From JAMXLO01 sp963776505 (lineage in GTDB: Bacteria > Pseudomonadota > Alphaproteobacteria > Acetobacterales > Acetobacteraceae), in NCBI GenBank assembly GCA_963776505.1, contig CAVZNH010000050.1:228164-292163 (forward strand): DNA of 64,000 bases, in the 5' to 3' direction. Shown piece by piece: positions 37,525-46,876 of the stretch. The position numbers were made by a program, and so were the translations under genes. The notes below the pieces were generated by a model. The model was not told where the DNA came from. It saw only the letters and a program-made list of their open reading frames with translations, and did not search any database. How positions within the stretch are numbered: the stretch's first letter is position 1; every line of letters begins with the position of its first letter.

Positions 37525-38963
37525 GTGCAGGTGCCGGCCCCCTCCCCCGAGGCACGATACTCCCCCTCCCCTTGCGGGAGGGGGCTGGGGGGAGGGGGCC
37601 CATGCCCGCCTCCGAACCGCTTCGCCAGTTCCTCCAGGCCGCGCGCAGCGCCGGCATCCGCGTCTCGGCCGCCGAAGGGATCGACGCCGCCCGCGCCGTG
37701 CAGATGGTCGGCTACTCCGACCGCGCCGTCCTGAAGGACACGCTGTCCCTCGTCCTCGCAAAGACTCCCGACGAGAAGCACCTGTTCGACGAATGCTTCG
37801 ACCTCTATTTCCGCCGCGACAGCCTCGCCCAGGAAACCGAGGCAGCGACCGACCTCCAGACCCCCATCACGCCGGGCGGCTTCGGCGGCGAGGGCACCGG
37901 CGGTGGCGGTGGCCGCTCGCTCTCCCAGATGCTGCTGGACGACGACCGCGCCGCGCTCGCCACCGCGATGGAAGAAGCGGCGCGTGAATCCGGCATCCAG
38001 AACATCCGCTTCTTCACCCAGAAGAACCTCTACGCCCGCCGTATCCTCGACCGCATGGGACTGCGCCAGGTCGAGCGCGACATCGAGGCGCTGCGCAAAG
38101 ACGATCAGCAAACCGCCGCCGATCGGCTGGAGAACCGCATCGAGGCGCTGCGCGACCAGGCGCGCGACCTGGTCGAGCGCAATCTGCTGCTGTTCGCCCG
38201 CGGCGAGACAGAGAAGTTCCGCGAGGAACTGCTGAAATCCGCCCGCCTCTCCAACCTGGAACGCCGTGACCTCGAGCGGATGCGCATCCTGGTCCGTGCC
38301 ATGGCGAAGCGCCTGGCCGCGCGCTACGCCAAGACGCGCCGCCGCCGGCTGCGCGGCCAGCTCGACGCGCGGCGGACATTGCGGCGGAACATGGGCTGGG
38401 GCGGCATCCCCTTCCTCACCGTGTGGAAGCAGAAGCGCATCGAGAAGCCGCGCGTCATGGTACTGTGCGACGTGTCCGGCTCGGTCGCCGCGATGGCGCA
38501 GTTCCTGCTGATGTTCCTCTACGCGCTGAACGAGGCACTGAAGGACATCCGCTCCTTCGCCTTCGCCGGCAGCCTCATGGAGGTCAGCGATATCCTGGAA
38601 GCCGAACCGATCGAGGCCGCGATCGCGAAGATCATGCAGGCGATCGGCTTCGGCTCATCGAACTACGGCAATTCGCTCGCCGATTTCGAGGACGGCTGGA
38701 TGCGCAACGTGTCCAACAAGACGACCGTCATCATCCTGGGCGACGCGCGCGGCAACCGCACGGACCCTCGGACCGACATCATGGAGCGCCTGTCGCAGCG
38801 GGCGAAGCGGATCATCTGGCTGAACCCGGAATTCCGCTCCGCCTGGGGCACCGGCGATTCCGACATGTTCCGCTATGCGCCGTACTGCAACCTCGTCACG
38901 GTGTGCAACACGCTGCGTCACCTGGAGCGCGTGGTGACCGATCTGCTGAAGGACGCCGCCTGA
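37521..38963 (+). CDS. VWA-domain protein (CoxE-like)
   Basis: A 480-residue protein with a long helical, charged middle and a C-terminal von Willebrand A domain. The MIDAS motif reads VLCDVSGSVAAMAQF near residue 317. The ATG at 37521 overlaps the MoxR stop (ATGA), but residues 4-27 are encoded by a family A palindrome; an ATG at 37602, right after the repeat, begins the conserved MPASEPLRQFL. Either start may be used. It functions with the MoxR ATPase. The Gly-rich stretch near residues 118-132 is a flexible linker. Confidence 0.9.
   Translation: MSAGAGPLPRGTILPLPLREGAGGRGPMPASEPLRQFLQAARSAGIRVSAAEGIDAARAVQMVGYSDRAVLKDTLSLVLAKTPDEKHLFDECFDLYFRRDSLAQETEAATDLQTPITPGGFGGEGTGGGGGRSLSQMLLDDDRAALATAMEEAARESGIQNIRFFTQKNLYARRILDRMGLRQVERDIEALRKDDQQTAADRLENRIEALRDQARDLVERNLLLFARGETEKFREELLKSARLSNLERRDLERMRILVRAMAKRLAARYAKTRRRRLRGQLDARRTLRRNMGWGGIPFLTVWKQKRIEKPRVMVLCDVSGSVAAMAQFLLMFLYALNEALKDIRSFAFAGSLMEVSDILEAEPIEAAIAKIMQAIGFGSSNYGNSLADFEDGWMRNVSNKTTVIILGDARGNRTDPRTDIMERLSQRAKRIIWLNPEFRSAWGTGDSDMFRYAPYCNLVTVCNTLRHLERVVTDLLKDAA
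37536..37601. repeat. GC-rich palindromic repeat, family A copy 5
   Basis: CCCCCTCCCC...GGGAGGGGG hairpins placed at the very start of the VWA gene, translated as GPLPRGTILPLPLREGAGGRG if the coupled start at 37521 is used. Confidence 0.8.
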
Positions 38964-39052
38964 CCGTGTGGTAATTTGCTACCACACGCCCCAATCGCTT
39001 GACCCTGACTGCATTTCCCGCCATACCCCGCCGCCAACTCGCAGGGCCCGCC

Positions 39053-39517
39053 ATGAAGACCACGATCTCGCTGAAGCCCGCGGAGGTGAAGAAGGACTGG
39101 GTGCTGATCGACGCCGAGGGCGTCGTGCTCGGCCGGCTCGCGTCCATCATCGCCAACCGCCTGCGCGGCAAGCACAAGCCGCAGTTCACGCCGCATGTCG
39201 ATTGCGGCGACAATGTCGTCGTGGTGAATGCGGCGAAGGTGCGCGTGACCGGCAACAAGACGGATCAGTCGGTATTCTACTATCACACCGGCTACCCGGG
39301 CGGCATCAAGGGCCGCAGCATTCGTCAGCGCCTGGAGTCCAAACATCCCGAGCAGGTGCTGGAGAAGGCGGTCGAGCGCATGATCACCCGCGGCCCGTTG
39401 CAGCGGCGCCAGATGAAGCACCTGTACGTCTACGCCGGCCCCGAGCACAAGCATGCGGCACAGCAGCCCGCGCCGCTCGACGTCGCCGCAATGAACCCGA
39501 AGAACAAGCGAGACTGA
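39053..39517 (+). CDS. rplM: 50S ribosomal protein L13
   Basis: A 154-residue L13 with the expected MKTTISLKPAEVKKDWVLID start, GRLAS motif and the signature MITRGPLQRRQMKHLYVYAG. It forms the conserved rplM-rpsI pair, six bases ahead of rpsI. An upstream in-frame ATG at 38999 is not used by the family. Confidence 0.97.
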   Translation: MKTTISLKPAEVKKDWVLIDAEGVVLGRLASIIANRLRGKHKPQFTPHVDCGDNVVVVNAAKVRVTGNKTDQSVFYYHTGYPGGIKGRSIRQRLESKHPEQVLEKAVERMITRGPLQRRQMKHLYVYAGPEHKHAAQQPAPLDVAAMNPKNKRD

Positions 39518-39523
39518 TCCCGC

Positions 39524-40039
39524 ATGTCCGGTACCCCGACCCGCACGCTCGCCGACCTCCGTGACGCACTCGCCGCGCAGCAGGCTGTCGCTCCGGCCGG
39601 CGCCGTGCCCGTGCCCAGCGACCAGCCGAAGCGCGAGCCGAAGCGCGACGCGCTGGGTCGCTCCTACGCCACCGGGCGGCGCAAGAACGCCGTGGCGCGC
39701 GTGTGGATCAGGCCTGGCAAGGGCGAGATCACCGTCAACAGCCGAAAGGTCGTGCAGTATTTTGCCCGCCCGGTGCTGCGCATGCTGATCACGCAGCCGT
39801 TCCTGGTCACCGACCGCTATAACCAGTTCGATGTCTACTGCACTGTCACCGGCGGGGGCCTGTCCGGTCAGGCCGGCGCGGTGCGACACGGGATATCCCG
39901 TGCGCTGACCTACTACGAGCCCGACCTGCGCGGCATCCTCAAGGTCGCCGGCTTCCTGACGCGTGACTCGCGCGTGGTGGAGCGCAAGAAATACGGCAAG
40001 ATGAAAGCCCGACGAAGCTTCCAGTTCAGCAAGCGTTAG
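39524..40039 (+). CDS. rpsI: 30S ribosomal protein S9
   Basis: A 171-residue S9. The conserved core begins near residue 45 (GRSYATGRRKNAVARVWI) and ends in the tRNA-contacting tail KKYGKMKARRSFQFSKR. The N-terminal Ala/Pro-rich extension of about 40 residues is usual in alphaproteobacteria. Cotranscribed with rplM; argC follows 24 bases later. Confidence 0.97.
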   Translation: MSGTPTRTLADLRDALAAQQAVAPAGAVPVPSDQPKREPKRDALGRSYATGRRKNAVARVWIRPGKGEITVNSRKVVQYFARPVLRMLITQPFLVTDRYNQFDVYCTVTGGGLSGQAGAVRHGISRALTYYEPDLRGILKVAGFLTRDSRVVERKKYGKMKARRSFQFSKR

Positions 40040-40063
40040 CTCTGTCATGACTGGAGGATCGAT

Positions 40064-41020
40064 ATGGCTGCCAAGCCGACTGTGTTCATCGATGGCGAAG
40101 CCGGCACCACGGGTCTCGGCATCCGTGACCGGCTGCGCGCGCTGCCCGACGTTGAGCTGAAGAGCCTGCCCGCCGAACGTCGCCGCGATCCTGCCGCACG
40201 GCGCGACATGATGGCGGAGGTGGACCTCGTCATCCTGTGCCTGCCTGACGACGCGGCGCGCGAGGCCGCGGCGATGGCCGATGGATTGGGCAACGCCGCG
40301 CCGAAGGTGCTGGACGCCAGCACCGCGCATCGCGTGCATCCCGACTGGGCCTATGGCTTCCCGGAAATGCAGCCCGGCCAGGCTGAGCGCATCGCGAGCG
40401 CACGCAAAGTCGCCAATCCCGGCTGCTATCCCACCGGCGCGATCGGCCTGATCCGCCCGCTGGTCGATGCCGGCATCATTCCCGCCGATTATCCGATCAC
40501 GATAAACGCGGTCAGCGGCTATTCCGGCGGCGGCCGGTCGATGATCGAGGAACACGACCGCCACGGCGGTCCGGCCTTCGAACTGTATGCCCTGAAGCTC
40601 GAGCACAAGCACGTGCCCGAGACGCAACGCTATTGCGGCCTGTCCCGCCGGCCGATCTTCGTGCCGTCGGTCGGCCACTACCGTCAGGGCATGCTGGTCT
40701 CCGTGCCGCTGCATCTCGATACGCTGCACGGCAAGGCCACCGGCGCCGATCTGCAAGCGGTGCTCGAAGCGCGCTATCGCGGCTGCGACTATGTCCGCGT
40801 CACTGCCCCGCAGACCGATGGCAAGCTGGAGCCGGAGGCGCTGAACGAGACCAACCTGCTGGAACTGTCTGTCAATGCGAACGAGAAGCATCGGCAGGCG
40901 GTGCTGGTCGCGCGGCTCGACAATCTCGGCAAGGGAGCGTCCGGAGCGGCGGTGCAGAACCTTCGCCTGATGCTCGGCCTGCCCGCCAACGTGCCGCGCC
41001 CGGAGAAGGTCGATGCCTGA
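40064..41020 (+). CDS. argC: N-acetyl-gamma-glutamyl-phosphate reductase (type 2)
   Basis: A 318-residue short-type ArgC, third enzyme of arginine biosynthesis, which reduces N-acetylglutamyl phosphate to the semialdehyde. Nucleotide motif GEAGTTGLGI is at the N-terminus, the catalytic cysteine is in ANPGCYPTGA near residue 117, and the catalytic His lies in SVGHYRQGM. The order rplM-rpsI-argC recurs in alphaproteobacteria. It overlaps the gamma-carbonic-anhydrase gene by eight bases. Confidence 0.96.
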   Translation: MAAKPTVFIDGEAGTTGLGIRDRLRALPDVELKSLPAERRRDPAARRDMMAEVDLVILCLPDDAAREAAAMADGLGNAAPKVLDASTAHRVHPDWAYGFPEMQPGQAERIASARKVANPGCYPTGAIGLIRPLVDAGIIPADYPITINAVSGYSGGGRSMIEEHDRHGGPAFELYALKLEHKHVPETQRYCGLSRRPIFVPSVGHYRQGMLVSVPLHLDTLHGKATGADLQAVLEARYRGCDYVRVTAPQTDGKLEPEALNETNLLELSVNANEKHRQAVLVARLDNLGKGASGAAVQNLRLMLGLPANVPRPEKVDA

Positions 41021-41564
41021 GCCGCTGGTCGGCCCGGGCCCAATCTACACGCTGGACGGCGTCACCCCGAAGGTCGCACCGGACGCCTTCATCGCTCCCG
41101 GCGCGGCGGTGATCGGCGACGTCGAGATCGGCTCGGAGACCGGCATCTGGTTCCACTGCCTGGTGCGCGGCGACCTGAACATCATCCGCATCGGCGCGCG
41201 CACCAACATCCAGGACGGCGCGATCATCCACGTCGATTCAGGCGGGCTGGCCACTTACATCGGCGACGATGTGACGGTGGGCCACAACGCGGTGATCCAT
41301 GCCTGCACGCTGAAGAACCGCGCCTTCGTCGGCATCTCCGCCACGGTGCTGGACGGCGCGGTGATCGAGGAAGGCGGCATGCTCGGTGCGGGCGGCCTGC
41401 TGACGCCAGGCAAGGTGATCGGCCGCAACGAGCTGTGGGTCGGCACGCCGGCAAAGCTGATCCGCGTGATGAGCGACGAGGAGCGCAAGAAGTTCGACCG
41501 CAACGCGGTGGTCTATCGCGATCTGGCGCGGCGCTTCCGCGCCGGGCTGCGGAGCGCCACCTAG
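41013..41564 (+). CDS. Gamma-carbonic-anhydrase-like hexapeptide protein
   Basis: A 183-residue left-handed beta-helix protein (PaaY/YrdA/CaiE-like). The trimer metal histidines are in IIHVDS and GHNAVIHAC. Hexapeptide repeats such as GAAVIGDVEIG and NIQDGAII run through residues 25-150. It may hydrate CO2 or act as a thioesterase; many family members lack measured activity. Cotranscribed with argC. Confidence 0.9.
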   Translation: MPEPLVGPGPIYTLDGVTPKVAPDAFIAPGAAVIGDVEIGSETGIWFHCLVRGDLNIIRIGARTNIQDGAIIHVDSGGLATYIGDDVTVGHNAVIHACTLKNRAFVGISATVLDGAVIEEGGMLGAGGLLTPGKVIGRNELWVGTPAKLIRVMSDEERKKFDRNAVVYRDLARRFRAGLRSAT

Positions 41565-41619
41565 AGAAATCTGCAAACGATACCAATTCCTGCAGCACAG
41601 CCGCAGGAAAGAGTTTGTC

Positions 41620-42180
41620 GTGTTCCACCGTTCCCTCGCCATTCTGGCCTGCCTGGTGATCGCTGGCTGTGCGGCCGCCACGCCACCACCCGATACCGCG
41701 CAACTGCCGTTTGCCGCCTTCGGAACGATGGACAACGACGTCGCGGCGGCGAACCAGGCCTCATGGGCCTTTGCCTCACCCGATCGCACCCGCAACAACC
41801 CGGTGGATGCGGCGAGGGCGTGCGCTGCAATCGACTACCTGGCGGGTCAGCTCAGCAGCAGTCCCCGCTGGATTGCGGTCTCGCCGCTGACCAGACAGGA
41901 GATGCTGCGAGCGCGTGCCGACGTTCGCCGCGTGCTGGGCATTGCGCCCGAGACAAGGTCGCAGATCGTGGTCAACGCCTTGCTGCGATTTGCCGCTGCC
42001 TGGCAGGCCGGCGATCAGCCTGCGGCGCTGCAGGCACTGAGCGCGCCGGGCTTCACGTTGCCGCCGCAACAGACGCTGCAGAACCTGTCCAACCTGCCTT
42101 ACGTCCAGACCGCCAATGTCGGCAGCATCGATGCCGCTCGCGAGATGCTGCCCGGTGGCGATGTCGCGCGGGGGTACTAA
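41620..42180 (+). CDS. Putative lipoprotein of unknown function
   Basis: A 186-residue protein with a lipoprotein signal whose lipobox reads VIAGC at residues 13-17. The mature part has no recognised domain; it is Ala-rich and mostly helical (ARACAAIDYLAGQLS). A GTG start at 41620 is preceded by a GGAAAG motif. Envelope location inferred. Confidence 0.75.
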   Translation: MFHRSLAILACLVIAGCAAATPPPDTAQLPFAAFGTMDNDVAAANQASWAFASPDRTRNNPVDAARACAAIDYLAGQLSSSPRWIAVSPLTRQEMLRARADVRRVLGIAPETRSQIVVNALLRFAAAWQAGDQPAALQALSAPGFTLPPQQTLQNLSNLPYVQTANVGSIDAAREMLPGGDVARGY

Positions 42181-42358
42181 TTTGCATCAAGCTGCTGCCA
42201 GATTGCCCAGATGATTGGCAGATATCAGGACTAATTCTTAGGCAAGATGCTTCTGCGACGATCCGAATCACTGAATATGCCTGGTTTTCGGCCTGGACAG
42301 GAGGCAGGAGTCATGCTGCGCTGCAACAAAAGCGGATACCCGCTTGCAGGAGGCATGA

Positions 42359-43963
42359 ATGGACTTGTTCGCCTATCGATCCGTTCTGGCGTGCGCTTGC
42401 GCGTCGTTGGTGGCGTGGCTCGCCCCGCTCGACCGCTCAAGCGGAATCAGTCGTCACCGTCGCGATGACCGCCGGCGACATCCCGAACACCACGGGCAAC
42501 CCCGACCAGGGGTTCGAGGGGTTCCGCTTCGTCGGCTACAATCTCTATGACGGGCTGGCGCTGTGGGACCTCTCGCGCAGCGACAAGCCTTCCGACATCA
42601 AGCCCGGCCTCGCCACCTCGTGGGAGGTCGATCCCGAACAACCACCGCCGCTGGATCTACCACCTGCGCCAAGGCGTGAAGTGGCACGACGGCTGCCCGT
42701 TCACCGCCGATGACGTGGTGTGGAACTTCGCCCGCATCACCGACGACAAGGCGCCGCAGTTCTACACGCTGCAGATGGCGTTGACCCGCGCCTACACCAC
42801 CAATTTCGCGTCGGTGGAGAAGCTCGACGACAACACGGTCGCGATCAACACCAAGGTCGTGGAATCGCTGTTCCCCTACCAGATGAGCTACCTGCTGATG
42901 ATCAGCCGGTGCCGAGCGGAGGCGCTGCACTACGACTGGAACGCCTATGCCGAGCATCCGTCGGGCACCGGACCGTTCCGCGCCGACCGCTATGTCGCGC
43001 ATGAACGCTTCGAGCTGGTGCCGAACAAGGATTACTGGGATCCCAAGCGCATCGCCAAGTACGACCGGCTGGTGCTGCTGCCGATGCCGGAGGCGGCCAC
43101 CCGCACCGCGGCTCTGCTCACCGGTCAGGTGAACTTCGTCGAGGCGCCGTCGCCGGATGCCATCCCGCGCCTCAAGAGCGCCGGCATGCAGATCATCACC
43201 AACACCTACCCGCACAACTGGCCCTACATCCTGAACTTCGTGCGCGGCCCGATGACCGACATCCGCGTCCGCCGCGCCGCCAACTACGCACTGAACCGCG
43301 GCGAGTTCGTCGAACTGTTGGGCGGCACCGCGATCGAGGACTACGCCACCATGCCGCCCAGCTCGCCCTGGTACGGCCACCCGATCAAGTACGAGTTCAA
43401 CCAGGCAAAGGCGAAAGAGCTGCTCAAGGAGGCCGGATGCCTGCCGTGCAAGATCACGCTGGCGATCTCAACCTCCGGCTCCGGTCAGATGCAGCCGTTG
43501 CCGATGAACGAGCTGGTGAAATCGCAGCTCGAGGAAGTCGGCTTCCAGGTCGACTTCAAGGTGATGGACTGGAACTCGCTGATCGAGATCGGCCGTTCCG
43601 GCGTGGTCGAAGTACCCCGAGATCGACGGCTACAACGGCTCGCGCGCGCTGCTCGATCCGGTGAGCGCGCTGATCAAGCCGGTGGCCAAACGGTACTGGT
43701 CGCCGGCGGGTGCCAACTGGGGGCACTTCTACGATCCGGAAATCGAGGCGCTGGTCGGACAGATCCTCAACGAGTTCGATGCCGACAAGCGTCTGGCGAT
43801 GCTGATCAAGCTGCATGAGCTGGAGAGCGATCGTGCGCAGATGATCTGGGTCGTGCACGACCTCAACCCGCGCGCTCTGTCGCCCAAGCTGCATGGCTTC
43901 GTGCAGGCGCAGAACTGGTTCCAGGACCTGACGCCGATCACGGTGGACCCGTTGATCCGGTGA
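42359..43963 (+). CDS. ABC importer periplasmic binding protein, peptide/opine family (SBP_bac_5), frameshifted
   Basis: Periplasmic receptor of about 534 residues for the DppBCDF-like importer that follows. The signal peptide begins MDLFAYRSVLACACASL and the mature protein starts near AQAESVVTVAMT. Family motifs are IYHLRQGVKWHDGCPFTADDVVW, GTGPFRADRYV and DIRVRRAANYALNR. AGGAGG precedes the start at 42359. Frameshifts near 42430, 42640 and 43605 divide the gene, with clear continuity of the family sequence across each. The downstream amidase and formamidase suggest an amide-bearing ligand. Confidence 0.9.
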
Positions 43964-43981
43964 CAGTGAGGTCCGCTGCTC

Positions 43982-44938
43982 ATGCTCGGCTATATCGCCC
44001 GGCGCATCCTGCTGGCCATTCCGATCGCGTTCGGCGTCAGCATCGTGTGCTTCTCGCTGGTCTATCTCGCACCCGGCGATCCGCTGCAGACCATTCTGCC
44101 GTCGGACGCGACGGCGGACATGGTGGCGCAGATCAAGCACGCCTACGGCTTCGATCGCCCGCTGCCGGTGCAATACCTGCTGTGGCTCGCCCATGTGCTC
44201 ACCGGCGATTTCGGCGTATCGATCTCGACCCGGCGGCCGGTGATCCTGGAAGTGACCGGCGCGCTGTCCAACACGTTCATCCTGACCAGCTTCGCGGTGC
44301 CGCTCGCGTTCATCACCGGGTACACGATGGGCGCGATAGCCGGCTGCTTCCCTGGCCGCGCCGTCGATCGCATCGTCACCGGCGCGGCCGTGGTCGGTGT
44401 CAGCCTGCCCAACTACTGGCTTGGCATCGTTCTCGTCATCATCTTCGCGGTCGAGCTGATGGCGTTGCCCGCCACCGGCATGGGGCCGCAGGGCTCGGCG
44501 CAGTTCGACATCCTGCGCTGGTCGAGCGCGCAATATCTCGTGCTGCCGGTCATCACGCTGTCGATGATCCCGGTCGGCATCATCGCTCGCACCACGCGCG
44601 CCGCGGTGGCCGAGGTGCTGAACCAGGACTTCGTCACCACGCTGCGCGCCAAGGGACTGAGCGAGATCGCGGTGATCCGCCACGTCCTGAAGAACGCGGC
44701 GCCGCAGGTGCTGGCGGTGATGGGGCTGCAGTTCGGCTACCTGATGGGCGGCTCGATCCTGATCGAGACCGTGTTCACCTGGCCGGGCAGCGGCTTCATG
44801 CTGTCGAAGGCGATCATCAACCGCGACATCCCGGTGCTGCAGGGAACCATCCTGTTCCTGGCTATGATCTTCGTCGCCACCAATCTGGTCGTCGATCTGC
44901 TGCAATCGATGATCGACCCGCGCATCCGCCGGAGCTGA
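43982..44938 (+). CDS. ABC importer permease (DppB-like)
   Basis: A 318-residue inner-membrane permease with six hydrophobic segments and the DppB/OppB N-terminus (YIARRILLAIPIAFGVSIVCF). The EAA loop reads TLRAKGLSEIAVIRHVLKNA near residues 220-240. It pairs with the DppC-like permease three bases downstream. Confidence 0.94.
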   Translation: MLGYIARRILLAIPIAFGVSIVCFSLVYLAPGDPLQTILPSDATADMVAQIKHAYGFDRPLPVQYLLWLAHVLTGDFGVSISTRRPVILEVTGALSNTFILTSFAVPLAFITGYTMGAIAGCFPGRAVDRIVTGAAVVGVSLPNYWLGIVLVIIFAVELMALPATGMGPQGSAQFDILRWSSAQYLVLPVITLSMIPVGIIARTTRAAVAEVLNQDFVTTLRAKGLSEIAVIRHVLKNAAPQVLAVMGLQFGYLMGGSILIETVFTWPGSGFMLSKAIINRDIPVLQGTILFLAMIFVATNLVVDLLQSMIDPRIRRS

Positions 44939-44941
44939 GCG

Positions 44942-45845
44942 ATGTCGCGGACCGTCACGCTGCCCATCGCCGCCTCTCGACGATGATGCACCCCCGATAC
45001 TGCGCGTGCGCGGCTACTGGGGCTCGGTGGGTTATCGCCTGCGCCACGACCCCGTCACGCTGTTCTTTGGCGCGATCGTGCTGCTGATCGTGCTGATGGC
45101 GATCTTCGCGCCGTTGCTGGCGCCATTCGATCCCTACAAGGAAAGCGTCATCCTGCGACTGAAGCCGTTCGGCTACCGCGGCCATCCGCTGGGCACCGAC
45201 GAACTGGGCCGCGACCTGCTCAGCCGGCTGATCTATGGCGGGCGATCATCGCTGCTGATGGGTCTGATCCCGGTCTGCATCGCCACCATCCTCGGCGGCA
45301 CACTCGGCGTGATCGGCGGCTTCGCCGGCCGGCGCGTGAACGCCGCGATCATGCGCACGATGGACGTGTTCTACGCGTTTCCCTCCGTGCTGCTGGCGGT
45401 GGCGATCTCCGGCGCGATGGGCGGCGGCATGGCGAACGGCATGGCCGCGCTGGCGCTGGTGTTCATCCCCGCAATGTGTCGTGTCGCGGAAACCGCGACC
45501 GCGCAGGTGCGCAGCCTGGACTTCATCGAGGCCGCACGCGCAACCGGTGCCGGCACGCTCACCATCGTGCGCTACCACGTACTCGGCAACGTGCTCGGGC
45601 CCGTCTTCATCTACGCCTCGAGCCTGGTGTCGGTCAGCATCCTGCTCGCGTCCGGCCTGTCGTTCCTGGGCCTTGGCGTAAAGCCGCCGACGCCCGATTG
45701 GGGCCTGATGCTGAGCACGCTGCGCCAGTCGATCTATATCGCGCCGCTGTCCTGCGCGTTGCCCGGCGTGGCGATCTTCATCACCTCGGTCTGTTTCAAC
45801 CTGGTCAGCGACGGCATTCGCTCGGCGATGGACGTGCGGCTGTGA
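44942..45845 (+). CDS. ABC importer permease (DppC-like), frameshift near N-terminus
   Basis: Inner-membrane permease of about 300 residues with the OppC N-terminal segment and EAA loop (ARATGAGTLTIVRYHVLGNVLGP). The start at 44942 has GGAG seven bases upstream inside the DppB stop region. A one-base shift near 44979 must be corrected to join MSRTVTLPIAAS to the main frame (APPILRVRGYWGSV). A start at 45006 would avoid the shift but lacks a ribosome-binding site. It overlaps the next gene by four bases. Confidence 0.9.
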
Positions 45846-46876
45846 GCGACATGGCCGCCGATGCGCGCGACATTGGCGGCCCGGCGCAGCCGCTGCTGAT
45901 AGCGCGCGATCTGGCCAAGCACTTCCACGTCCGCGGCGCCGGCAAATCCGTCCGCGTGCGCGCCGTCGACGGTGTGTCGTTCACCCTGTTCAAGGGCGAG
46001 ACGCTCGGCATCGTCGGCGAGTCCGGCTGCGGCAAGTCCACGCTCGCCCGCATTCTGCTGCATTTGGTGGAGCGCGATGCCGGCGAACTGATCTTCGACG
46101 GCGAACCCGTCGGCGCGCCGCGCGGCATCACCGTCGCCGCTTTGCGCCGCAACGTGCAGATGGTGTTCCAGGACAGCTACTCGTCGCTGAACCCGCGGAT
46201 GCCGGTGCGGGATTCGGTGGCGTTCGGTCCCTTCATTCACGGCCGCAAGAGGCCCGATGCGCGCCGCGTCGCGCGCGACATGCTGGTCAAGGTCGGTCTC
46301 AATCCTGACCTGTTCGGCCAGCGCTATCCGCACGAACTCTCCGGCGGCCAGAAGCAGCGCGTGAACATCGCCCGCGCGCTGGCGATCGAGCCGCGCATGG
46401 TGATCCTGGATGAGGCGGTGTCGGCGCTCGACAAGTCGGTGGAGGCGCAGGTGCTGAACCTGCTGCGCGCGCTGAAGCAGCAGTTCAACCTGACCTATCT
46501 GTTCATCAGCCACGACCTGAACACGGTGCGCTATATCAGCGATCGGGTGCTGGTGATGTATCTCGGCCGCGTGGTTGAACTGGGGCCGTCCGAGGACATC
46601 TTCACCCGGCCGCTGCATCCCTACACGCGCGCGCTGCTCGGTTCGCGCCCTTCGATGGATCCCGCACACCGCATCGAGGAACCGCCGATCACCGGCGACC
46701 CACCCAGCCCGATCGATCCGCCGGGCGGTTGCCGCTTTCACACGCGCTGCCCGTTCGCCGAGGCGGTCTGTGTGGAACGATCGCCGGAGCTGGGCGCGTG
46801 GCATGAACGGAATTCGCATGTCGCCGCCTGTCATATGCTGGAACCGGACTCGGGCCATTCGAGGGCGGTGCAATGA
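45842..46876 (+). CDS. ABC importer ATPase (DppF/OppF-like)
   Basis: A 344-residue ATPase. Walker A GESGCGKST, signature LSGGQKQR, Walker B MVILDEA and the C-terminal oligopeptide-type motif GGCRFHTRCPFAEAVC, whose cysteines bind an Fe-S cluster in some homologues. The GTG start overlaps the DppC-like stop (GTGA); an ATG nine bases later is an alternative. The order F before D is reversed from the common dppDF arrangement. Confidence 0.93.
   Translation: MSDMAADARDIGGPAQPLLIARDLAKHFHVRGAGKSVRVRAVDGVSFTLFKGETLGIVGESGCGKSTLARILLHLVERDAGELIFDGEPVGAPRGITVAALRRNVQMVFQDSYSSLNPRMPVRDSVAFGPFIHGRKRPDARRVARDMLVKVGLNPDLFGQRYPHELSGGQKQRVNIARALAIEPRMVILDEAVSALDKSVEAQVLNLLRALKQQFNLTYLFISHDLNTVRYISDRVLVMYLGRVVELGPSEDIFTRPLHPYTRALLGSRPSMDPAHRIEEPPITGDPPSPIDPPGGCRFHTRCPFAEAVCVERSPELGAWHERNSHVAACHMLEPDSGHSRAVQ

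Noticed and set aside
38918..40891. A 657-codon minus-strand frame covering rplM, rpsI and argC
   Set aside because: It lies antisense to three conserved housekeeping genes and has no recognisable domains.
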